Shown: positions 21,181 through 35,340 of the stretch, piece after piece
Layout: every line of letters begins with the position of its first letter
Position numbering within the stretch: position 1 is the first letter of the stretch
From: Temnothorax longispinosus
Lineage: Eukaryota > Arthropoda > Insecta > Hymenoptera > Formicidae
NCBI RefSeq assembly: GCF_030848805.1
Contig: NC_092363.1
Span: 12,754,886 to 12,818,885 of the forward strand
Length of the DNA stretch: 64,000 nt
Reading direction: 5' to 3'
Made by a program: the position numbers and the translations under genes
Notes under the pieces: generated by a model
What the model was told of the DNA's origin: nothing
What the model saw: only the letters and a program-made list of their open reading frames with translations
Databases searched by the model: none

Positions 21181-21590
21181 TGTATCTGCGTACTTGTGGT
21201 TCGATGAGCCAGTAAATATACTAAGAAAATGAAAGTTTTCGGTTGTGTTGCCTATCTACGCATACCAAAAGAACTTGTAGCTGGAAAATTTGAATCTAGA
21301 TCAAAGAAATGTTACTTCGTGGGATATTGTCCTAATGGATACAAGCTCTGGTGTCTCGAAGAGAAGAAAATTCTGTTTGGAAAATACGTTATATTTGATG
21401 AGACGAAATTCATCTTACGAGTGAAGATTGGATTCCGAATACTGTTGGACAACAAACAGATTCTATTGCTGATACACAAGAAAACGTTGATGTAAACGAA
21501 ACATCTCGAATTAACACACCTCGAACGACTGAATCATCTGAAGTCGAGTTTGAAGATGCAGATGGAACTTCGACACGCGCTAACGGAAAT
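21181..21590 (+). pseudogene. Copia integrase C-terminal region
   Basis: 21229-21495 reads MKVFGCVAYLRIPKEL, SRSKKCYFVGYCPNGYKLW, the conserved segment after the copia integrase core. After 21495 a Glu/Thr-rich linker leads into a GA repeat. RT is missing. Confidence 0.8.
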
Positions 21591-21591
21591 C

Positions 21592-21655
21592 GAGAGAGAG
21601 AGAGAGAGAGAGTAGAGAGAGAGAGAGGGAGAGAGATATCGAGAGAGAGAGGAGA
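21592..21655. repeat. (GA)n microsatellite with interruptions
   Basis: About 60 bases of GA units broken by single-base changes. They lie where the copia coding sequence ends, and may mark a deletion joint. Confidence 0.85.
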
Positions 21656-22277
21656 CATTGTAGATGTAGAGGGAGAGCGCCAGCGCCTAACTTGCTAATC
21701 ATCCCCACCAGCAGCCTATTGCTACTCTTCTTCGGAGAGACCTATTTATTCGCTCGTCTCTCCCTCTCTCTCTCTCTCTTCTCTCGTCTCTCTCCTCTAT
21801 CTCTCTCTCCGTGCGATCGGGACGGGAGACGCAGAGGTCTCGGAGGGAGAGAGAGGAGCTTGATCTTGATTCCCTGTTTCTTGATAAACGTTTATTATGC
21901 CCAAAGCAAAGGCTACAGTGAGAGATGCAAAGATACAATGTGATATAACAAAAGCGAAGTATAACAACAGAAGTTAGTATGATGTGCATGCTCTCTCTCT
22001 TAAGGCAAGCAACCAGCAATCTCAATAATATACACTGTAAAAAACTAAGAACTAACGCAGCTTGGCTAACGATGAATTCAGTGAAAAGAATAAGATAAGG
22101 AGCAGTATTTCTAAAGAGAACAAAACAGTGTATATAAAACTAAGTACTGAGGCGCAAGTTTCGGAAGTGAAGCCTGAGAAGCTCGATGTGACCACGAAGA
22201 GAATTAGCAATGAAATGAGCAACTCGAAACTCAGACTCATTGCGACTCGAACACCTCAGTGGATGCGTCTCATGAGG
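21656..22277. other. Uncharacterised stretch between two retroelements
   Basis: Contains a CT-rich/GA-rich mirrored pair (about 21755-21860) and an 81-codon plus-strand ORF (22062-22307), basic and hydrophilic, with no recognised family. It may be leftover retroelement sequence. Confidence 0.35.
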
Positions 22278-23335
22278 TCAATCGAGGCGAATCAGATCGG
22301 CGCTTGAATCAATGTAAATAATAGACGAGCCATCTGATCGTCTCACGCAAATCCGCCCATGCCTTATCCAAACATATTTAAAAGAACGTTCCTTAGCAAT
22401 ACGCTTGGTCCGCTGCAGCAACTCATAGCCATCCTTAGTGAGCAATTCATTAATATATACAATACTCCTGGAGTCATTTCCGCAGACCTCTCCCTGCCTA
22501 AGAACACCCTTAGCTCGCTTCTTAGATATAATTAGATCACGGACGGCATTAGAGGTCACAGTAATAAACAAAGAATTACTAGCTGCAGAAAGCAGTAGAG
22601 TGTGAAGAAGCAGAATCAGGGGGAGACCTGCGGACAACTCTTACACTAAGAATATGCGGCGAAACATCAACAGCATCAAGCGCTGAAAGCACGTTGCGCG
22701 CAGCCACAGAAGGAGATAACGGAAGCGGCTCCGGTAACCCGGAGACAATAAATTCATTAGCACTAACATCGTGACATTCCGAGCGAGACATTTTTAAATC
22801 ATGCAGTTTCTTTTTTAAGAGCCTCATTCTCACGTTCCAATGAGGAAATACGCTGAGAATTGTTGGCGACTGTTTCTGATAGGCAATTAATAAGATCTAA
22901 TTTTGCTATTATAACTTCATTCGTTTTTTCCTGACTCTCTATAAAAGCAGAGATTCTTAAATCAGATCTCATGATATCGTCATTAATTTTTTGTTGATTA
23001 GCAATAAAAGCTGAGATCTTCGAGTCAGACAATTTCATTTGCTCTATCAAAACCAGCAGAAGCTCATTTGTCGCAGGCAGTAAGGTCGACTGAGTATGCA
23101 AGTCAGCAGAAGAAGCCATGTTCTCAAACTCAAATGAAAGCGCGGTTGTGACAGGAGTTGGTGTAAGAGGGGTATATCCAATGATGTTAAGAGAGAAATA
23201 CAGCAGGACTCAGCGTTCCTTGGACATCGAATAGGATCTAATACAACCGGGATGAAATGCCTTTCTGCACTCTTTGCACTCAATCGACCTATTAGCAATT
23301 GATTTTCCTGCACTTATAACACGTAGGCTGCATGT
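22278..23335 (-). pseudogene. Non-LTR ORF1 with zinc finger, coiled coil and FP-like C-terminal domain
   Basis: Minus strand, three frames. Near 23330-23245 is a Cys/His finger (CYKCRK..., then ECKECRKAFHPGC). 23119-22799 is a coiled coil with heptads (KISAFIANQQKINDD, KLDLINCLSETVANN). 22833-22579 and 22637-22278 encode a domain ending KERSFKYVWIRHGRICVRRS, resembling the baculovirus FP-protein C-terminal fold found in insect retroelement ORF1s. ORF2 does not follow, so the 3' part is deleted. The function in a live element would be nucleic-acid chaperone. Confidence 0.65.
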
Positions 23336-23884
23336 GTAGTTATACAATGACCACAACGCAAGAATTACACGCAAGTTCGTCAAGAACGCAAGTGACGACG
23401 CCTAGGTTGAACCGTAGAGCGACCGGATAAAATGCACGCTAGCTCTCTCCGCGCACAATCACTAGCGACAATCGTATCGAAGATCAAGATCGAACGCTCG
23501 CAGGGCATAGCCAACCCCCACCCGACAGCACCACCAGCCGTTCCAGACGCAGGTCAGCACACACCCAGAACGCAACAGGCCCCAGCAGGTCGTCATGCGC
23601 ACCTCGAGAGTAAAGTGCAGAAGGGGCAGAACAGATAGCAGGGCTCATGCGCAGTAAGAAATCATGATCCTCGAGAATGATTCTCAGAAATTTGGTTAGA
23701 ATAATGAGAAACACTCGTCACACAATTTCCAGGAATAGAGACAGTGGCAGAGAAAATGATAGTAGCTCGTGACGAGCTATATAAGAACATGCTCACACCT
23801 GCAACAAAATAGCCCGAAGGCAACTCACGGCAGAGAAATATCCGGTCAAAGCAGGAGCATAAGACAGACGTGCACGCTGTACTC

Positions 23885-23887
<3 letters not shown>
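23336..23887. other. Moderately GC-rich stretch, possible 5' untranslated region
   Basis: Upstream (on the minus strand) of the ORF1 relic. It contains GC-rich blocks near 23500-23620 without a recognised gene. It could be the retroelement 5' UTR/promoter. Confidence 0.35.

Positions 23888-23888
<1 letters not shown>

Positions 23889-23925
<37 letters not shown>
23889..23925. repeat. (GA)n repeat at assembly gap edge
   Basis: Pure GA dinucleotides run directly into the run of Ns. Confidence 0.9.
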
Positions 23926-24425
23926 NNNNNNNNNNNNNNNNNNNNNNNNNNNNNNNNNNNNNNNNNNNNNNNNNNNNNNNNNNNNNNNNNNNNNNNNNNN
24001 NNNNNNNNNNNNNNNNNNNNNNNNNNNNNNNNNNNNNNNNNNNNNNNNNNNNNNNNNNNNNNNNNNNNNNNNNNNNNNNNNNNNNNNNNNNNNNNNNNNN
24101 NNNNNNNNNNNNNNNNNNNNNNNNNNNNNNNNNNNNNNNNNNNNNNNNNNNNNNNNNNNNNNNNNNNNNNNNNNNNNNNNNNNNNNNNNNNNNNNNNNNN
24201 NNNNNNNNNNNNNNNNNNNNNNNNNNNNNNNNNNNNNNNNNNNNNNNNNNNNNNNNNNNNNNNNNNNNNNNNNNNNNNNNNNNNNNNNNNNNNNNNNNNN
24301 NNNNNNNNNNNNNNNNNNNNNNNNNNNNNNNNNNNNNNNNNNNNNNNNNNNNNNNNNNNNNNNNNNNNNNNNNNNNNNNNNNNNNNNNNNNNNNNNNNNN
24401 NNNNNNNNNNNNNNNNNNNNNNNNN
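23926..24425. other. Assembly gap (500 N)
   Basis: Exactly 500 Ns, a conventional fixed-size gap, so the true length is unknown. The GA repeat on its left is the likely reason the assembly broke. Confidence 0.99.
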
Positions 24426-25972
24426 AACCTTAATTCATCAGTAATTGGAATGAAAACGTTAAGTTCCAAGTATTAGAAGAATAGTTTTTGTTGTTAATAA
24501 TTTTAAATTGCAAGTCATTTCTAAAATACACAAGAATACCTCCTGTATATTTATTTTCCGAGTTTACTCTAACGTGACTATAATTATCAATTATTAGTTC
24601 AGAGTCATTTATGTCTTCTGTTACGCGAGTTTCAGTTAAGGGGAGATATACACCTAGCATGGTCGAAAAAATCGATTTTTTTTTTTTGCATTTTCTTGAA
24701 GCTTGAGGTCTCAAGAATATCTGGTTAAACTTGCAAGTCAATATCTCGATAAATAACGAAGTTACAGCCGAGAGAGTGAACCGTCTCCGAGAGCGCGCGG
24801 GGCCTTCGGGACAAAAATGATGTTCAGGCTTGCTGTCTGTTGAGCCGTAATGGTAGAATGTTGCCCATATCGCTTTTTTCATGTCATCCTTGGAGTTACT
24901 GTTTCTTCGAATGGCTACGGATACACACAAAACAGCAATGAGAGCTTCAACCAACTTATTTGGAAGATAGCTCCAAAAACGATGCACAGCGGGGCCAAAA
25001 TCGTTAACATTGCTACATTTTTTGCAACATGCACGTTCAACAATGGTGTCACGTCATTGTTAGAAATCATGAACGTGTTAGGAATATCGGTCGGATCGGG
25101 CGGGCACTTGTACGCTGCGCAAGAAGACGAAACTCGCATAGCGAAAGCCGAGCTGCAAGTGCAAGAACAGACTAAAGAAGGTCGAATACGGCGCTGACAA
25201 CAAAATTTAGAAAATATGAACATTCCGTTGACCGCAGAAGACTTACACTATGGAGGTATCGATGATTCCATGTAAGTTGACAAATTTCATGATTTATTCA
25301 TTCCCAAATTTTCAAACGCGATTTCTCAAAACCACGTTTTTCAAATCGGTACCCAAAATTTCTCGAAAACCAATGAACCGATTGCCTTGAATTTTTTTGT
25401 GGTTATTCTATACATCATTATCTAGTACTTGTCATAGGATTTTTTTTTTCGTTGCTTAGTTTTTGTTTTATAGGCAAAATAATAACTAATTTTTGGTCGA
25501 AAAATCGCTATGTTATGTTCAAACGTCCGCCATTTTGTCATAAATCGATATTTTCAAAATCGGCTATGACAAGTACTAGATTATAGTATCTAATTTAATA
25601 ATCTTTTTGGTTTTTTTGTTTCAGATGATTTTTGAAGAAACGCCAGTGGGTACCGTTTACCCGGATTTTTTTACGGCGCTCCAAAGATTATACCACAACC
25701 TCGTCAATTTTTGATTTTTTTAAATAAAAAAAATTGGACATATTCCTGAATGTGTATACTTTTAGATAGAAAAACTCCCAATCCGAAATTTTAAATAGTT
25801 TTCTTTAAAAAAATTCACAAAAATGACCTTTTTTCCGGCCTCCTAGGTGTATATCTCCCCTTAAACAAACAACTATCGGTTTCTCATCTATTATTAGTTC
25901 TTCAATTTCGTCTTTGTGTGCTAAAAAACTTTGAGCATTTAAGTGCAATACTAATTCATTTTGCAGTAATTG
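24426..25972 (-). pseudogene. Non-LTR ORF2 endonuclease start, split by a TTAA element
   Basis: Minus strand. 25972-25865 reads LVLHLNAQSFLAHKDEIEEL then PIVVCL. After the 24640-25860 insertion, the frame resumes at 24635 with TETRVTEDINDSE and GGILVYFRNDLQFK. These are the first blocks of an AP-type endonuclease (Asn of LNAQS, catalytic Glu of TET). The remainder falls in the gap. ORF2 follows ORF1 (25973-27345) on the same strand. Confidence 0.8.
24640..25860. mobile_element. TTAA-target DNA element (Kolobok/Mutator-like relic)
   Basis: Inverted ends GGGGAGATATACACCTAG and CTAGGTGTATATCTCCCC are flanked by TTAA (24636-24639, 25861-25864). The plus strand (24920-25197) encodes SNESFNQLIWKIAPKTM and a following helix-rich segment like the C-terminus of a Mutator-like transposase family. 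The minus strand of 24905-24780 encodes DDMKKAIWATFYHYGSTDSK, which precedes that segment in the family but here lies in opposite orientation. The element is therefore internally rearranged and dead. The superfamily name is from memory of motif style; piggyBac also uses TTAA. Confidence 0.65.
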
Positions 25973-27345
25973 TTAAATATTTTCTTCAGACCTTTTCTTT
26001 TGATTTTCAACTAATTTAATATAAATTGGACAATTTTTATCATACGCATTGTGCCCATCATTACAATTATCATTATTTGAGTCTTTATTAATCTTTTTCT
26101 TGTTTTGATGAGCACAATTTGTACATTTTAACTCAGTCGATTGGCAACTTTTACTGTTATGTGCACCTCCACATTTACCACATGTAATCTCTCTTTTACA
26201 GACATTCGCGTAATGGTTGAAACCACAGCACTTGAAGCATCTAATAATATTAATATGCTCAATTACTTTGCACTGTTTCCATCCAAGGCAAACCTTTTCC
26301 AGAAACAAAAGCATCTTTTGCAACTCTGAGCTTACTTCAACAATTACGCTAAAATCATTCTTTTTGTCGTTACTAATTCGCTTGACTATTTTCATCTCAA
26401 CTTTCTCGCAACGCTCTCTCAAATTATTTTGTTGAATTAAATTATTAACTATTTGCTCATCTGTTAATGACGCTTCCTCATTATCAATATAAACAATTTT
26501 TACAAATTTCTTTTGAATTTTAGGAATTTGAACTTTAAATTGATCGCCAATTTTGTCAATAACATCTTTTTGCAATTTATCACGATCCTTAACATTTTTA
26601 CATTTAACAATAACTGTTCCATTATTTTTCTCTTTTATACTCGTAACTCCAACTCCAAGCTCTTTAACGTTAATGCTATTCTTAACGCTGTTCAAATTAT
26701 CGTTTTTGTTGACATTACCCTGCGCGGCAACGTCAACATCAACTGGCTTTACTACTATCACCGCGGACTTTTTCTTTTGGACAACATTCGCATAAGATAC
26801 ACTTGCAACATTACCGCTATTAATTTGAGCATTATCATTACTTTTGTGCAAGATTGTGTTCTCATTTGTCAGTTTGTTAATAATTTGCTTCAGACTGACA
26901 ATTTCGTTTTTACTCTCGGCTATTCCTTTTGCAGTGTATCAATCTTCTTTACCAACGGACACACTTCGGCTCTAACGCTGTTTTGGATTAGTCGTAGTAA
27001 CTTCTCCTCATCCATATCATCGCTGTTGACAATTTCATCCTCAGTCTTCTTTCTCTTTCTACTGTTTCCATTGTTACCAATTGTCCCCAGTTCACTCTCG
27101 CCATTCGATTCCAAATGATTCTCGTTATGCTGCTCGTCAATGTCCATCTCCTTATTTTTCAAGTCAATTTGTTTAAAGCCAGCAGTGCATTCGACCAGTT
27201 CACCTTTTGCGTTTCTTATTTTATGATACCTTACGCAGGAAGGGTGGAATGCTACATCACACTTATTACACAGCAATGCAGTCACTTTTAGCTCCTGTTT
27301 ATCTTTTTGACAAAAATAAGGCATCGACTTTTCTTGACTGTCCAC
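25973..27345 (-). pseudogene. Non-LTR ORF1 with PHD-like finger and three zinc knuckles
   Basis: Minus strand. 27345-26920 begins MDSQEKSMPYFC and has a Cys/His finger LLCNKCDVAFHPSCV, then an acidic linker with a basic SRKRKK patch. One frameshift near 26920 leads into a predicted coiled coil, then 26851-25973. The latter has a Lys-rich region, a domain around KVCLGWKQCKVIEHINIIRC, and knuckles FKCCGFNHYANVC, CGKCGGAHNSKSC and a third CTNC...C. This is RNA-binding gag-like protein of a CR1/Jockey-type element. Only one lesion separates it from an open frame, so it is fairly young. Confidence 0.8.
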
Positions 27346-27611
27346 ACCAGTTAGTTATTCGTGCAAATGACAGCCCCGTGGCTCCTTTGTTAAGCGTCGT
27401 CGGCGTGATGGCTGATGTACATAACCAACGCCATTCACCACCAACACAATTTTCACTTGTTACTGCACTTGTACTTTTATTAGCAAACTTTTCACAACAG
27501 AAAACCACACTTTAACGTTAAAGAATATCTTGTAAACATTTACTTGTTTTTTAAACTTATTCCTCCACTCACAAGTTATCGCCAAACTCGGAGCGACGTG
27601 AGCACGTGCAC
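27346..27611. other. Likely 5' UTR of the minus-strand non-LTR element
   Basis: Lies immediately upstream of ORF1 on the minus strand. No coding signal on either strand is convincing. It ends at a GA repeat. Confidence 0.4.
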
Positions 27612-27915
<304 letters not shown>

Positions 27916-30354
27916 TATCTTATAACAAATTGTTAACAAATGAAATTGTGCGAGGTACTTCACTCATTGCTTTTATGAAAATTTTCTGTTTCAATAGATA
28001 GGGGGCAATAAAATGGACCTTCCAATACCCGGCTGCCACCCCTCATCCCCTGCTTTAAGGGTGGCTGCCGATGTCCAATATGACAATATTGATTAACTAA
28101 CCTACACCTATCACTTTTATGGACGAATGACATATCGTTGGAAAGCTCGTAAAATTTCCTTCAAAATAATACTCGGCTGCCGCACCTTCGCCCCTGTGGA
28201 GGTGAGGCTGCCGAGGTTTTAACTCGCTGCGCGAGTCCATTCGAAAACGCAGTTTGAAATGCGCGCTCTAGACAAGGACAGAGCGATGTGTTCCCATTTG
28301 TTCTCCAAATGTTATTATTCTCCCGAATGTCACATTGTTACAATGGCAGAGTAGGTAAGAATTTGTGTTGTTTATATATTTTTCGACATTCATTGAGTGT
28401 AGTAGTCAAAATGTATGATCTTATTATCGAGTCGAGTTTCAAGTCTGTTTTTAATCTTTTATGGAGTGTAAGGAAAGCGTAATTAGAATTTTCGAAAAGT
28501 TGTACTATCGAGTCGCATCTGTGTAATCATTTACGTAAATATGAATAACACAGTTATTGATCTGTAATTATCATAAGTAAAAGATCCTAAAAAATTTAGT
28601 TGTAGGCAAAGGATAGATGTCATGTTTAACTGATTAGACATATTTATACTCACTTTGCCGTATGATTCTTAAGTGAGGGGTTACTTCAGCAAAGCTTTCG
28701 TGGAGGTGAAGAAATAAAGGTTTTTCGTAGTTTACTAATGTATTTATTTATATGTTACGAAATCATTGAGAAGAAGTATTAATTAACAATATGCTGTGTT
28801 GCAATAACCATGTAAAACTTGAATGAAAAAAACAGCAATAACAGACATTTGCAAGAAGATGGAAAATTATTCATCGTAAAATTCGTCAGAGGATTCATCT
28901 CCCGAAAAATCTACATCAAAATCAAGGTCGTCGGTTGTTTTCTTTTCTACAATTTCGTTAGTATCGTTCATCATTTCCTCTGAACTTGAATCATTTCTGG
29001 CATCTTCCTGCAAAATTTCAGTTATTGTCGAAGGTAAAGCGTCCCCAATGAACCACGTCGGTTTCAAACTAGTGTTGTCGCCAGAATGCTCTACAAACCA
29101 TCCACAATCTTCAGCACGTAATTTGACGCAACGAGATTCAGTGGCATTGCGCCACATTGAATTGATGTAGATGGTTCGCAACATTTTTTGTTTAAGAGAC
29201 TTCCAACAAGGCGGAATGGTTCATTGGGGACGCTTTACCTTCGACAATAACTGAAATTTTGCAGGAAGATGCCAGAAATGATTCAAGTTCAGAGGAAATG
29301 ATGAACGATACTAACGAAATTGTAGAAAAAAAAACAACCGACGACCTTGATTTTGATGTAGATTTTTCGGGAGATGAATCCTCTGACGAATTTTACGTTG
29401 AATAATTTTCCATCTTGCAAATGTCTGTTATTGCTGTTTTTTTCATTCAAGTTTTACATGGTTATTGCAACACAGCATATTGTTAATTAATACTTCTTCT
29501 CAATGATTTCGTAACATATAAATAAATACATTAGTAAACTACGAAAAACCTTTATTTCTTCACCTCCACGAAAGCTTTGCTGAAGTAACCCCTCACTTAA
29601 GAATCATACGGCAAAGTGAGTATAAATATGTCTAATCAGTTAAACATGACATCTATCCTTTGCCTACAACTAAATTTTTTAGGATCTTTTACTTATGATA
29701 ATTACAGATCAATAACTGTGTTATTCATATTTACGTAAATGATTACACAGATGCGACTCGATAGTACAACTTTTCGAAAATTCTAATTACGCTTTCCTTA
29801 CACTCCATAAAAGATTAAAAACAGACTTGAAACTCGACTCGATAATAAGATCATACATTTTGACTACTACACTCAATGAATGTCGAAAAATATATAAACA
29901 ACACAAATTCTTACCTACTCTGCCATTGTAACAATGTGACATTCGGGAGAATAATAACATTTGGAGAACAAATGGGAACACATCGCTCTGTCCTTGTCTA
30001 GAGCGCGCATTTCAAACTGCGTTTTTCGAATGGACTCGCGCAGCGAGTTAAAACCTCGGCAGCCTCACCTCCACAGGGGCGAAGGTGCGGCAGCCGAGTA
30101 TTATTTTGAAGGAAATTTTACGAGCTTTCCAACGATATGTCATTCGTCCATAAAAGTGATAGGTGTAGGTTAGTTAATCAATATTGTCATATTGGACATC
30201 GGCAGCCACCCTTAAAGCAGGGGATGAGGGGTGGCAGCCGGGTATTGGAAGGTCCATTTTATTGCCCCCTATCTATTGAAACAGAAAATTTTCATAAAAG
30301 CAATGAGTGAAGTACCTCGCACAATTTCATTTGTTAACAATTTGTTATAAGATA
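27916..30354. repeat. 2.4-kb palindrome with 1.14-kb arms
   Basis: Left arm 27916-29055 and right arm 29217-30354 are near-identical reverse complements around a 161-bp spacer. Outermost match: TATCTTATAACAAATTG against CAATTTGTTATAAGATA. Differences are few: an A-run length change at about 28248/30027, a G/A change in the Lys codons near 28952/29331, and an A/T change near the ORF end. It may be a foldback transposon made from two copies of an element 3' end, or an inverted duplication. Confidence 0.9.
28867..29184 (-). CDS. Unrecognised acidic ORF in the palindrome (105 aa)
   Basis: Starts MLRTIYINSMWRNATES in the spacer and reads into the left arm: DCGWFVEHSGDN, PTWFIGDALPSTITEIL, then a strongly acidic tail DFDVDFSGDESSDEFYDE. 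The right arm encodes the same C-terminal 70 residues on the plus strand without the N-terminus. It looks like the C-terminal end of a larger transposon protein. No family is recognised. Confidence 0.4.
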   Translation of the reverse strand: MLRTIYINSMWRNATESRCVKLRAEDCGWFVEHSGDNTSLKPTWFIGDALPSTITEILQEDARNDSSSEEMMNDTNEIVEKKTTDDLDFDVDFSGDESSDEFYDE

Positions 30355-30641
30355 TAAAGCAGGGGGTACGACTTTGGCTGACAAGCAATTAGTATTGTGC
30401 GGTACATTACCCACTGTTTCGAGTAAAAATTTGTCATAAAAGCGATCGACCCAAATTTTTGCGGTGGGCTCCCGGACTATCGGAAATGGCTGAGCGTTGC
30501 GTCCTATCCCTTTGCTCAAGTACTCTTCTGGTAGAGTACTATACTATGTACAAACGTTTTTCAATTCGGTGACCTCAAGTACGCGGCTTTCCCTTGTCAG
30601 ATATGATATCTGATTTTGCATATGTATATCGGATATCTATA
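30355..30641. other. Non-coding stretch
   Basis: Between the palindrome and the next element. No gene or known repeat is identified. Confidence 0.35.
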
Positions 30642-31085
30642 AAGGAGACCGGGGCTAAACAGTCTGGATTTTTTCGGTGCCGATTTTTAATAACAAAATA
30701 AATAATTTAAGTTAAATATTGTATACCACTGTAAAGAGTGAACCTTTAGCTACAAAATTTATTTAGGAAATTTTTATCTACGTCGCTTTGTTTAACCGGT
30801 ATGGAGCAAAAACGACAACGGTGCAAAAATTGAAATCTCAAAAATGCCGGGGTTAAAGCGTCCTCCCCCCGGGGCTAATCAGTCACACTGCATTTTCTAT
30901 ACATATACGTACATCTAATCCTGAAAAATGATAGGATACATTTTAATAATTGTTTTTTAAGAGAAAAATATAAAAATTTATTTAAAATTTTTATGCGAAA
31001 CATTATTAAAAAATAATTGTTTTACTTATTCCATAAAACAATTTAGGCACGTGAATACAGATCCTGACGAGCGCACAACCACCAC

Positions 31086-33971
<2,886 letters not shown>

Positions 33972-34025
33972 CACGACCACCACCACCACCACCACCACCA
34001 CCACCACCACCACCACCACCACCAC
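33972..34025. repeat. (ACC)n tract continuing the ACG array
   Basis: The array changes from ACG to ACC units at 33972-33980 and continues for about 50 bases, then gives way to unique GC-rich sequence. Confidence 0.95.
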
Positions 34026-34842
34026 TACAACGGCGGCGACAATAACGCCGAGACGATGCGGCGAACGCTGGACGATGCGGTTGCACGCGCGACTGTCACT
34101 GACACAACACACAACGACCAACAACGACGATCTACCGCGGCCTGGACGATCTACCACGCGCGCGGAAATCGCGGGATCTCAGAGCCGTGCCGTGCCTCGT
34201 CGCGCCGTACCTCGACGTGCCGTGAGCGCGAGCGATCTCGAAAACAACGGTCCGTCATCTTTTCGGTCGCCCAAAACTCCAAAACACCCGTTTTACGACG
34301 ATACGTGCGTACCATTTCTCTCCTACACAAACTGATGCACGTGCAAGGGAAGACACGCCTGACACACTCGAGAGAAACCTAACCTGAAATTGCCGTGAGC
34401 TGAAGTCGTGCGCCCGGCGCGCCACAGTGACGAGATTAGCCCGATTAGCCCCGGGGGCTTGTAGACTGATTAGCCCCAAACACAAGTTTCAGGTTTGATC
34501 GCCCATAAAATATTATACATCAACGATAATGAAAAAACTACACTGGATTCGTGTTCAGCATGCATTACTCTTTATAATCACGTACTTCGAGATTTGGAGA
34601 GCAAATATTATTGCAGATATTACAAAATTTCCACGCGCAGAAAATTTCACTTTCACCTTCCGAAAACACGTTTGCCCTCGTAAAAATTATAACACGGCAG
34701 GTAACCTGCCGAAACTCCGTTGGTCACATGGGTACCATAAGCAGCGTTTACAATGTTAATAGCGAGTTCGCACAATATACAGGTTCCGAGATATTTGATT
34801 AGACGTGTTTACCCCGTAGACGTTTTAACCCCGGTCTCCCCT

Positions 34843-34910
34843 ACCTCATTTAAAAGCAGACATGTTATATACAATCCAAATAGCAAGAAGAAAAAAAAAG
34901 TTCAGAGATA
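34843..34910. other. Short spacer
   Basis: AT-rich, nothing identified. Confidence 0.3.
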
Positions 34911-35340
34911 ATGTGCCATCATTATAAGCGTCATCAGCAAAGTTTCGAATCCTCCGCTAGCAAAACTAGGAAAAAAGAATTGATACTACCTATGATATAT
35001 AAAACGATTAATTTTAAAAGCAGTTTCATAACTTCGTTGAAATTGTTCAACTCACTGCCGATTGATCTAAAAAGCCTCAAGACTACGAAATCTAACGTAA
35101 AGCGTAAACTAGCTAGATGGATCGGAGGTAACATCAATGTAGTTGCTAAAATGCGAGCGTAGTACACACGATAGTGTGTTTTCAATGTCATGTTTTGTAC
35201 TCTAATTTTGTTTCGTTGATATTTTTGTTTTTTGTTATGTTTCTTAATTCTAATTAGCTTTAAGCACCAGCTCTATGTACAGGCAATTATTTGCCTCTTT
35301 AGGTGTTATTATATAATACTTGCTGGTCTAAATAAATAAT
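34911..35340 (+). pseudogene. 3' end of a non-LTR retrotransposon ORF2
   Basis: 34911-35162 encodes SFESSASKTRKKELILPMIY, INFKSSFITSLKLFNSLP and a basic C-terminus. This is the typical last ~80 residues of Jockey/CR1-like ORF2 proteins (conserved LFNSLP). The following 180 bases are an AT-rich 3' UTR ending AATAAATAATAACA, likely the tail. The element is 5'-truncated, as is common. Confidence 0.7.

Larger units (their letters stand above)
16880..21590 (+). mobile_element. Decayed copia-type LTR retrotransposon
   Basis: A probable 5' LTR piece (about 16880-17031) is followed by the primer-binding site TTATGGGCCCAG, then gag, protease and integrase in the copia order (integrase before RT). It is split by elements at 17568-18706 and 18939-19894. 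The RT/RNase H half and the 3' LTR are not found; coding similarity fades near 21590 into a GA repeat. Many stops and frameshifts are present. Confidence 0.8.

Noticed and set aside
24850..24987. Host gene candidate from the KKAIWATFYHYGSTDSK ORF
   Set aside because: It lies inside an element with TTAA-flanked inverted ends, so it is a transposase remnant.
26141..27118. Plus-strand hydrophobic ORFs of up to 201 codons
   Set aside because: Antisense of the gag-like ORF1, whose zinc knuckles are on the minus strand; hydrophobicity comes from the Lys/Asn-rich complement.
27916..30354. Palindrome as a simple assembly artefact
   Set aside because: The arms differ by several substitutions and an indel, and the ends are followed by different sequence. 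Still worth long-read confirmation.
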